From: Hydractinia symbiolongicarpus
Lineage: Eukaryota > Cnidaria > Hydrozoa > Anthoathecata > Hydractiniidae
DNA: 64,000 bases
Assembly (NCBI RefSeq): GCF_029227915.1
Contig: NC_079884.1
Span: 4,528,001-4,592,000 of the forward strand
Reading direction: 5' to 3'
Of the stretch, positions 1 through 8,300 are shown one piece after another. Made by a program: the position numbers and the translations under genes. Position 1 is the first letter of the stretch; every line of letters starts with the position of its first letter. A model generated the notes under the pieces. That model did no database searches and was not told where the DNA came from. It saw only the letters and a list, made by a program, of their open reading frames with translations.

Positions 1-812
1 CGTTTTAGTGGTGAAATAATAATTTAAAAAATCGTTCGGGAAATGAGTTTACTCCCTGGGTACTTTCTTTGTATACTTTTGACTATACGGTCCGAGTACG
101 GGATTTACGGGAAATCGCAGGTTTTCGTTTGCTGGCGATTAAACTTCTTTTATTCAGCGTCTCATCAAAAATGAAAACATTTTTGAAAACTACAAGTCTC
201 ATGCGTTTTAGTGGTGAAAAAATAATTTAAAAAATCGTTCTGGAAATGAGTTTACACCCTGGGTACTTCCTTTGTATTCTTTTGACTATACGGGCCGAGT
301 CCGGGATTTACGGGAAATCGCAGGTTTTCGTTTGCCGGCGATTAAACTTCTTTTATTCAGCGTCTCATCAAAAATGAAAACATTTTTAAAAACTACAGGT
401 CTCATGCGTTTTAGTGGTGAAATAATAATTTAAAAAATCGTTCGGGAAATGAGTTTACTCCCTGGGTACTTTCTTTGTATACTTTTGACTATACGGTCCG
501 AGTACGGGATTTACGGGAAATCGCAGGTTTTCGTTTGCTGGCGATTAAACTTCTTTTATTCAGCGTCTCATCAAAAATGAAAACATTTTTGAAAACTACA
601 AGTCTCATGCGTTTTAGTGGTGAAAAAATAATTTAAAAAATCGTTCTGGAAATGAGTTTACACCCTGGGTACTTCCTTTGTATTCTTTTGACTATACGGG
701 CCGAGTCCGGGATTTACGGGAAATCGCAGGTTTTCGTTTGCCGGCGATTAAACTTCTTTTATTTAGCGTCTCATCAAAAATAAAAACATTTTTGAAAACT
801 ACAAGTCTCATG
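1..812 (+). repeat. 406-bp dimer repeated twice
   Basis: Bases 1-406 and 407 to about 760 match almost base for base, sharing the private variants CGGTCCGAGTACGGG and TTGTATTCTTTTG. After about 760 the second copy shifts to TTTAGCG and AAAATAAAAAC. The window begins inside a monomer, so further copies may lie upstream. Confidence 0.85.
165..186. other. Dyad 3: 9-bp perfect hairpin, AAAA loop
   Basis: TCAAAAATG at 165-173 pairs perfectly with CATTTTTGA at 178-186 around the four-base loop AAAA. Monomers with CATTTTTAAAAAC keep a 7 bp stem. Monomers with CATTCTTGA have one mismatch, and type D monomers have two. It recurs once per monomer and is also an A-tract and T-tract cluster that could bend DNA. 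Confidence 0.85.
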
Positions 813-3330
813 CGTTTTAGTGGTGAAAAAATAATTTAAAAATTCGTTCGGGAAATGAGTTTACTCACTGGGTACTTTCCTTCTATACTTTTAACTATAC
901 GGGCCGAGTCCGGGATTTACGGGAAATCGCAGGTTTTCGTTTGCCGGCGATTAAACTTCTTTTATTCAGCGTCTCATCAAAAATGAAAACATTTTTGAAA
1001 ACTACAAGTCTCATGCGTTTTAGTGGTGAAAAAATAATTTAAAAAATCGTTCGGGAAATGAGTTTACTCCCTGGGTACTTTCTTTGTATACTTTTGACTA
1101 TGCGGGCCGAGTCCGGGGTTTACGGGAAATGGCGGGTTTTCGTTTGCCGGCGATTAAACTTCTTTTATCTAGCGTCTCATCAAAAATGAAAACATTTTTA
1201 AAAACTACAAGTCTTATGCGTCTGAGTGGTGAAAAAGTAATTTAAAAAATCGTTCTGGAAATGAGTTTACTCACAGGGTACTTTCTTTGTATATATTCGA
1301 CTATACGGGCCAAGCCCGGGATTTACGGGAAATCGCGGGTTTTCGTTTTCCGGCGATTAAACCTCTTTCATTAAGCGTCTCATCAAAAATGAAAACATTT
1401 TTGAAAACTACAAGTCTCATGCGTTTTAGTGGTGAAAAAAAAATTTAAAAAATCGTTCGGGAAATGAGTTTACTCCCTGGGTACTTTCTTTGTATACATT
1501 CGACTATACGGGCCGAGACTGGGATTTACGGGAAATTGCGGGTTTTCGTTTGCCGGCGATTAAACTTCTTTTATTCAGCGTCTCATTAAAAATGAAAACA
1601 TTTTTAAAAACTACAAGTCTCATGGGCTTTAGTGGTGAAATAATATTTTAAAAAATCGTTCGGAAATGAGTTTACACCCTGGGTACTTTCTTTGTATACT
1701 TTTGACTATACGGGCCGAGTCCGGGATTTACGGGAAATCGCAGGTTTTCGTTTGCCGGCGATTAAACTTCTTTTATTCAGCGTCTCATCAAAAATGAAAA
1801 CATTTTTGAAAACTACAAGTCTCATGCGTTTTAGTGGTGAAAAAATAATTTAAAAATTCGTTCGCGAAATGAGTTTACTCACTGGGTACTTTCCTTGTAT
1901 ACTTTTAACTATACGGGCCGAGTCCGGGATTTACGGGAAATCGCGGGTTTTCGTTTGCCCGCGATTAAACTTCTTTTATTCAGCGTCTCATTAAAAATGA
2001 AAACATTTTTAAAAACTACAAGTCTCATGGGCTTTAGTGGTGAAATAATAATTTAAAAAATCGTTTGGGAAATGAGTTTACTCCCTGGGTACTTTCTTTG
2101 TATACTTTTGACTATACGGGCCGAGTCCAGGATTTACGGGAAATCGCAGGTTTTCGGTTGCCGGCGATTAAACTTCTTTTATTCAGCGTCTCATTAAAAA
2201 TGAAAACATTTTTAAAAACTACAAGTCTCATAGGCTTTAGTGGTGAAATAATAATTTAAAAAATCGTTTGGGAAATGAGTTTACTCCCTGGGTACTTTCT
2301 TTGTATACTTTCGACTATACGGGCCGAGTCCAGGATTTACGGGAAATCGCAGGTTTTCGTTTGCCGGCGATTAAACTTCTTTTATTCAGCGTCTCATCAA
2401 AAATGAAAACATTTTTAAAAACTACAGGTCTCATGCGTTTTAGTGGTGAAATAATAATTTAAAAAATCGTTCGGGAAATGAGTTTACTCCCTGGGTACTT
2501 TCTTTGTATACTTTTGACTATACGGTCCGAGTACGGGATTTACGGGAAATCGCAGGTTTTCGTTTGCTGGCGATTAAACTTCTTTTATTCAGCGTCTCAT
2601 CAAAAATGAAAACATTTTTGAAAACTACAAGTCTCATGCGTTTTAGTGGTGAAAAAATAATTTAAAAAATCGTTCTGGAAATGAGTTTACACCCTGGGTA
2701 CTTCCTTTGTATTCTTTTGACTATACGGGCCGAGTCCGGGATTTACGGGAAATCGCAGGTTTTCGTTTGCCGGCGATTAAACTTCTTTTATTTAGCGTCT
2801 CATCAAAAATAAAAACATTTTTGAAAACTACAAGTCTCATGCGTTTTAGTGGTGAAAAAATAATTTAAAAATTCGTTCGGGAAATGAGTTTACTCACTGG
2901 GTACTTTCCTTCTATACTTTTAACTATACGGGCCGAGTCCGGGATTTACGGGAAATCGCAGGTTTTCGTTTGCCGGCGATTAAACTTCTTTTATTCAGCG
3001 TCTCATCAAAAATGAAAACATTTTTGAAAACTACAAGTCTCATGCGTTTTAGTGGTGAAAAAATAATTTAAAAAATCGTTCGGGAAATGAGTTTACTCCC
3101 TGGGTACTTTCTTTGTATACTTTTGACTATGCGGGCCGAGTCCGGGGTTTACGGGAAATGGCGGGTTTTCGTTTGCCGGCGATTAAACTTCTTTTATCTA
3201 GCGTCTCATCAAAAATGAAAACATTTTTAAAAACTACAAGTCTTATGCGTCTGAGTGGTGAAAAAGTAATTTAAAAAATCGTTCTGGAAATGAGTTTACT
3301 CACAGGGTACTTTCTTTGTATACATTCTAC
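407..3330 (+). repeat. 10-monomer spaced duplication (2,029 bp offset)
   Basis: The block from 407 to about 1300 recurs at 2436 to about 3330, an offset of 2,029 bp. Shared private marks in order are CGGTCCGAGTACGGG, TTGTATTCTTTTG, CCTTCTATACTTTTAAC and the type G centre. Copies diverge where the first has TTTTCCGGCG and the second TTTGCCGGCG. Between the copies, 1300-2435 holds ordinary monomers, including two adjacent near-identical ones starting at 2063 and 2266. Confidence 0.8.
1049..1251 (+). repeat. Type G monomer
   Basis: Marked by GACTATGCGGGCC, GAGTCCGGGGTTTACGGG and AAATGGCGGG. The AATGG change breaks the AAATC arm of the central dyad. Copies sit near 1100, 3130, 6578, 7797, 9419, 10637, 13070, 14692, 17530 and 20370. 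I saw none after about 20.4 kb, so it marks the HORs of the left third of the window. Confidence 0.82.
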
Positions 3331-4904
3331 TATACGTGCCAAGCCCGGGATTTACGGGAAATCGCGGGTTTTCGTTTGCCGGCGATTAAACTGCTTTTAT
3401 TCAGCGTCTCATCAAAGATGAAAACATTCTTGAAAACTACAAGTCTCATGCGTTTTAGTGGTGAAAAAAAAATTTAAAAAATCGTTCGGGAAATTAGTTT
3501 ACTCCCTGGGTACTTTCTTTGTATACTTTTGACTATACGGGCCGAGTCCGGGATTTACGGGAAATCGCAGGTTTTCGTTTGCTGGCGCTTAAACTGCTTT
3601 TATTCAGCGTCTCATCAAAAATGAAAACATTTTTGAAAACTACAAGTCTCATGCGTTTTAGTGGTGAAAAAATAATTTAAAAATTCGTTCGGGAAATGAG
3701 TTTACTCACTGGGTACTTTCCTTCTATACTTTTAACTATACGGGCCGAGTCCAGGATTTACGGGAAATCGCTTGTTTTCGTTTGTCGGCGATTAAATCTC
3801 TTTCATTAAGCGTCTCATCAAAGTGAAAATATTTTTGAAAACTACAAGTCTTATGCGATTTAGTGGTGAAAAGATAATTTAAAAAATCGCTCTGGAAATG
3901 AGTTTACTCACAGGGTACTTTCTTTGTATGCATTCGACTATACGTGCCAAGCCCGGGATTTACGGGAAATCGCGGTTTTTCGTTTGCCGGCGATTAAACT
4001 GCTTTTATTCAGCGTCTCATCAAAAATGAAAACATTTTTGAAAACTACAAGTCTCATGCGTTTTAGTGGTGAAAAAAAAATTTAAAAAATCGTTCGGGAA
4101 ATGAGTTTACTCCCTGGGTACTTTCTTTATATACATTCGACTATACGGGCCAAGACCGGGATTTACGGGAAATTGCGGGTTTTCGTTTGCCGGCGATTAA
4201 ACTTCTTTTATTCAGCGTCTCATTAAAAATGAAAACATTTTTAAAAACTACAAGTCTCATGGGCTTTAGTGGTGAAATAATAATTTAAAAAATCGTTTGG
4301 GAAATGAGTTTACTCCCTGGGTACTTTCTTTGTATACTTTTGACTATACGGGCCGAGTCCGGGATTTACGGGAAATCGCAGGTTTTCGTTTGCCGGCGAT
4401 TAAACTTCTTTTATTCAGCGTCTCATCAAAAATGAAAACATTTTTGAAAACTACAAGTCTCATGCGTTTTAGTGGTGAAAAAATAATTTAAAAATTCGTT
4501 CGGGAAATCAGTTTACTCCTTGGGTACTTTATTTGTATACATTCGACTACACGGGCCAAGCCCGGGATTTAGGGGAAATCGCTTGTTTTCGTTTGCCGGC
4601 GATTAAATCTCTTTCATTAAGCGTCTCATCAAAGTGAAAACATTTTTAAAAACTACAAGTCTGATGCGTTTTAGTGGTGAAAAAATAATTTAAAAAATCG
4701 TTCGGGAAATGAGTTTACTCCCTGGGTACTTTCTTTGTTTACTTTTGACTATACGGGCCGAGTCTGTGATTTACGGGAAATCGCAGGTTTTTGTTTGCCG
4801 GCGATTAAACTTCTTTTATTCAGCGTCTCATCAAAAATGAAAACATTTTTGAAAACTACAAGTCTTATGCGATTTAGTGGTGGAAAGATAATTTAAAAAA
4901 TCGT
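3331..4904 (+). repeat. Diverged monomers between repeat blocks
   Basis: This stretch has ordinary full-length monomers plus several divergent ones: GCTTGTTTTCGTTTG with AAATCTCTTTCATTAAG and a shortened ATCAAAGTGAAAA near 3770-3830 and again near 4580-4640, and a monomer with AAATCAG and TACTTTATTTG near 4500-4540. A block near 4130-4270 resembles 1500-1640. No gene or foreign insert is visible. Confidence 0.7.
4135..4150 (+). other. CENP-B-box-like motif, one base short
   Basis: The 16-base stretch ATTCGACTATACGGGC contains all nine conserved bases of the CENP-B box in order (TTCG, A, CGGG), but with three instead of four bases between TTCG and A. Many monomers of the ACATTCGACTATACGGG type share it. 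The commoner TTTTGACTATACGGG form has lost one more conserved base. Spacing matters for CENP-B binding, so this may well be chance. Confidence 0.3.
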
Positions 4905-4939
4905 TCGGGAAATAAGTTTACTCCCTGGGTACTTTCTTT

Positions 4940-4957
4940 GTATACTTTTGACTATAC
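4940..4957. other. Dyad 1: GTATA-N8-TATAC inverted repeat
   Basis: A 5 bp inverted repeat, GTATA at 4940-4944 and TATAC at 4953-4957, with an 8-base loop. The left arm is also part of the palindrome GTATAC. Most monomers carry it, with either CTTTTGAC or CATTCGAC as the loop. Rare copies break it, for example ATTATAC near 11637 and GTAAAATT near 28796. Short dyads are a known feature of centromeric satellites; a role here is inference. Confidence 0.8.
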
Positions 4958-4990
4958 GGGCCAAGCCCGGGATTTACGGGAAATCGCGGG
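4957..4990 (+). other. Four phased CGGG motifs / possible G-quadruplex
   Basis: GGG runs lie at 4958-4960, 4969-4971, 4978-4980 and 4988-4990, so starts are 11, 9 and 10 bases apart, about one helical turn. Each is preceded by C, giving four CGGG motifs on one face of the helix. Loops of 8, 6 and 7 bases make a loose three-tetrad G-quadruplex pattern. Many monomers lose one run: GCAGG removes the fourth and GTCCAGG the second. The pattern is seen directly; folding or protein binding is inference. Confidence 0.6.
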
Positions 4991-4993
4991 TTT
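4963..4993. other. Dyad 2: central imperfect inverted repeat
   Basis: The core arms are GATTT at 4971-4975 and AAATC at 4981-4985, around the loop ACGGG. Outside a single G-G mismatch (4970/4986) pairing resumes with CCCG against CGGG (4966-4969 with 4987-4990), then one G-T pair and AA against TT. In total 11 Watson-Crick pairs span 31 bases. It is best formed in monomers with AAGCCCGGG plus GCGGG. Monomers with GAGTCC plus GCAGG keep the inner arms but lose part of the outer ones. Types E, G and H carry changes that disrupt the core arms. Confidence 0.8.
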
Positions 4994-5714
4994 TCGTTTG
5001 CCGGCGATTAAACTTCTTTTATTCAGCGTCTCATCAAAAATGAAAACATTTTTAAAAACTACAAGTCTTATGCGTTTTAGTGGTGAAAAAATAATTTAAA
5101 AAATCGTTCTGGAAATGAGTTTACTCCCTGGGTACTTTCTTTGTATACTTTTGAGTATACGGGCCGAGTCCGGGATTTACGGGAAATCGCAGGTTTTCGT
5201 TTGCCGGTGATTAAACTGCTTTTATTCAGCGTCTCATCAAAAATGAAAACATTTTTAAAAACTACAAGTCTTATGCGTTTTAGTGGTGAAAAAATAATTT
5301 AAAAAATCGTTCTGGAAATGAGTTTACTCACAGGGTACTTTCTTTGTATACATTCGACTATACGGGCCGAGTCCGGGATTTACGGGAAATCGCAGGTTTT
5401 CGTTTGCCGGCGATTATACTTCTTTTATTCAGCGTCTCATCAAGAATGAAAACATTTTTAAAAACTACAAGTCTCATGCGTTTTAGTGGTGAAAAAATAA
5501 TTTAAAAATTCGTTCAGGAAATGAGTTTACTCACTGGGTACTTTCCTTGTATACTTTTAATTATACGGGCCGAGTCCGGGATTTACGGGAAATCGCGGGT
5601 TTTCGTTTGCCCGCGATTAAACTTCTTTTATTCAGCGTCTCATTAAAAATGAAAACATTTTTAAAAACTACAAGTCTCGTGGGCTTTAGTGGTGAAATAA
5701 TAATTTAAAAAATC

Positions 5715-5917
5715 GTTTGGGAAATGAGTTTACTCCCTGGGTACTTTCTTTGTATACTTTTGACTATACGGGCCGAGTCCAGGATTTACGGGAAATCGCA
5801 GGTTTTCGTTTGCCGGCGATTAAACTTCTTTTATTCAGCGTCTCATCAAAAATGAAAACATTTTTAAAAACTACAGGTCTCATGCGTTTTAGTGGTGAAA
5901 TAATAATTTAAAAAATC
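5715..5917 (+). repeat. Type A monomer
   Basis: Head GTTTGGG, ACTCCCTGGG, centre GAGTCCAGGATTT followed by CGCAGG, and 3' part AAACTTCTTTTATTCAGCG. It is the commonest type in the left half and recurs at 2063, 7339, 8556, 10180, 11397, 15655, 19506 and 21535 among others. The forward 64-codon open frame seen here is a by-product: it opens at a TTG and closes in the AT-rich tail. Confidence 0.85.
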
Positions 5918-6729
5918 GTTCGGGAAATAAGTTTACTCCCTGGGTACTTTCTTTGTATACTTTTGACTATACGGGCCAAGCCCGGGATTTACGGGAAATC
6001 GCGGGTTTTCGTTTGCCGGCGATTAAACTTCTTTTATTCAGCGTCTCATCAAAAATGAAAACATTTTTAAAAACTACAAGTCTTATGCGTTTTAGTGGTG
6101 AAAAAATAATTTAAAAAATCGTTCTGGAAATGAGTTTACTCCCTGGGTACTTTCTTTGTATACTTTTGAGTATACGGGCCGAGTCCGGGATTTACGGGAA
6201 ATCGCAGGTTTTCGTTTGCCGGTGATTAAACTGCTTTTATTCAGCGTCTCATCAAAAATGAAAACATTCTTGAAAACTACAAGTCTCATGAGTTTTAGTG
6301 GTGAAATAATAATTTAAAAAATCGTCTGGGAAATGAGTTTACTCCCTGGGTACTTTCTTTGTATACTTTTGACTATACGGCCGAGTCCAGGATTTACGGG
6401 AAATCGCAGGTTTTCGTTTGCCGGCGATTAAACTTCTTTTATTCACCTTCTCATCAAAAATGAAAACATTTTTAAAAACTACAAGTCTCATGCGTTTTAG
6501 TGCTGAAAAAATAATTTGAAAAAATCGTTCGGGAAATGAGTTTACTTCCTGGGTACTTTCTTTGTATACTTTTGACTATGCAGGCCGAGTCCGGGGTTTA
6601 CGGGAAGTGGCGGGTTTTCGTTTGCCGGCGATTAAACTTCTTTTATTCAGCGTCTCATCAAAAATGAAAACATTTTTAAAAACTACAAGTCTTATGCGTC
6701 TTAGTGGTGAAAAAGTAATTTAAAAAATC

Positions 6730-6932
6730 GTTCTGGAAATGAGTTTACTCACAGGGTACTTTCTTTGTATACATTCGACTATACGTGCCAAGCCCGGGAT
6801 TTACGGGAAATTGCGGGTTTTCGTTTGCCGGCGATTAAACTGCTTTTATTCAGCGTCTCATCAAAAATGAAAACATTCTTGAAAACTACAAGTCTCATGC
6901 GTTTCAGTGGTGAAATAATAATTTAAAAAATC
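6730..6932 (+). repeat. Type B monomer
   Basis: Diagnostic block: head GTTCTGG, ACTCACAGGGTAC, ACATTCGACTATACGTGCC, AAGCCCGGG, GCGGG, AAACTGCTTTTATTC and ACATTCTTG. In the left 24 kb it commonly sits just before a GTTTGGG-headed monomer, so the two travel as a pair inside the HORs. It carries the TTCG-N3-A-N2-CG arrangement, but with GTGCC in place of GGGCC, so the CENP-B-like core is incomplete in this type. Confidence 0.8.
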
Positions 6933-8300
6933 GTTTGGGAAATGAGTTTACTTCCTGGGTACTTTCTTTGTATACTTTTGAATATACGGGCCAAGCCCGG
7001 GATTTACGGGAAATCGCGGGTTTTCGTTTGCCGACGATTAAACTTCTTTCATTAAGCGTCTCATCAAAAATGAAAACATTTTTGAAAACTACAAGTCTCA
7101 TGCGTTTTAGTGGTAAAAAAAAAATTTAAAAAATCGTTCGGGAAATGAGTTTCCTCCCTGGGTACTTTCTTTGTATACATTCGACTATACGGGCCAAGCC
7201 CCGGATTTACGGGAAAACGCGGGTTTTCGTTTGCCGGCGATTAAACCACTTTTATTCAGCGTCTCATCAAAAATGAAAACATTCTTGAAAACTACAAGTC
7301 TCACGAGTTTTAGTGGTGAAATAATAATTTAAAAAATCGTTTGGGAAATGAGTTTACTCCCTGGGTACTTTCTTTGTATACTTTTGACTATACGGGCCGA
7401 GTCCAGGATTTACGGGAAATCGCAGGTTTTCGTTTGCCGGCGATTAAACTTCTTTTATTCAGCGTCTCATCAAAAATGAAAACATTTTTAAAAACTACAA
7501 GTCTCATGCGTTTTAGTGGTGAAAAAGTAATTTAAAAAATCGTTCGGGAAATGAGTTTACTCCCTGGGTACTTTCTTTGTATACTTTTGACTATACGGGC
7601 CGAGTCCAGGATTTACGGGAAATCGCAGGTTTTCGTTTGCCGGCGATTAAACTTCTTTTATTCACCGTCTCATCAAAAATGAAAACATTTTTAAAAACTA
7701 CAAGTCTCATGCGTTTTAGTGCTGAAAAAATAATTTAAAAAATCGTTCGGGAAATGAGTTTACTTCCTGGTTACTTTCTTTGTATACTTTTGACTATGCC
7801 GGCCGAGTCCGGGGTTTACGGGAAATGGCGGGTTTTCGTTTGCCGGCGATTAAACTTCTTTTATTCAGCGTCTCATCAAAAATGAAAACATTTTTAAAAA
7901 CTACAAGTCTTATGCGTCTTAGTGGTGAAAAAGTAGTTTAAAAAATCGTTCTGGAAATGAGTTTACTCACAGGGTACTTTCTTTGTATACATTCGACTAT
8001 ACGTGCCAAGCCCGGGATTTACGGGAAATCGCGGGTTTTCGTTTGCCGGCGATTAAACTGCTTTTATTCAGCGTCTCATCAAAAATGAAAACATTCTTGA
8101 AAACTACAAGTCTCATGCGTTTTAGTGGTGAAATAATAATTTAAAAAATCGTTTGGGAAATGAGTTTACTTCCTGGGTACTTTCTTTGTATACTTTTGAA
8201 TATACGGGCCAAGCCGGGATTTACGGGAAATCGCGGGTTTTCGTTTGCCGACGATTAAACTTCTTTCATTAAGCGTCTCATCAAAAATGAAAACATTTTT

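Larger units (their letters stand above)
4903..5105 (+). repeat. Reference full-length monomer (203 bp)
   Basis: Chosen as a clear full-length copy, counted from GTTCGGG to the base before the next GTTCTGG. Order of parts: GTTCGGG head; ACTCCCTGGGTAC; a GTATA/TATAC dyad at 4940-4957; four CGGG motifs at 4957-4990; GTTTTCGTTTGCCGGCGATT; the ATTCAGCGTCTCATC block; an A/T-tract inverted repeat; ACTACAAGTCTTATGCG; TTTTAGTGGTG; and an AT-rich tail with TTTAAAAAATC. The phase is arbitrary because the array is head-to-tail. Compared with most copies it carries AATAAG instead of AATGAG near its start. Confidence 0.95.
4905..6285 (+). repeat. 5-monomer spaced duplication (1,015 bp offset)
   Basis: About 4905-5275 recurs at 5920-6290, offset 1,015 bp (five monomers). 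Shared marks are GGAAATAAGTTTAC, the unusual TTTTGAGTATACGG and CCGGTGATTAAACTGC. The second copy lies inside the first unit of the following 14-monomer HOR. Confidence 0.78.
5460..8300 (+). repeat. 14-monomer HOR, copy 1 (2,841 bp)
   Basis: Every private mark here recurs 2,841 bp downstream: GTTCAGGAAATGAG, AGTCTCGTGGGC, TTTTGAGTATACGG, ATTCACCTTCTCATC, the type G variants TATGCAGGCC and TATGCCGGCC, AAATTTCC-free TTTCCTCCCTGGG and TCTCACGAG. The left boundary lies near 5460: upstream sequence (ATCAAGAATG) differs from that before copy 2 (ATCAAAAATG). The unit is 14 monomers minus one base. Confidence 0.9.

Noticed and set aside
2065-2259. Forward 64-codon open frame recurring in many type A monomers
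   Set aside because: It begins with TTG, has no independent upstream signals, and repeats with every satellite monomer. Because 203 is not divisible by 3 it cannot form a longer repeat protein. Treated as a by-product of the satellite.
4938-4957. TATA-like promoter at GTATAC/TATAC
   Set aside because: The motif occurs in nearly every monomer as part of a dyad, with no downstream gene or other promoter element. Satellite transcription cannot be judged from this sequence.
4963-4990. True CENP-B box on the reverse strand around CCCGGGATTTACGGG
   Set aside because: CCCG-N2-T-N4-CGAA was tested; the central base is A and the end is CGGG, so three of nine conserved bases fail.
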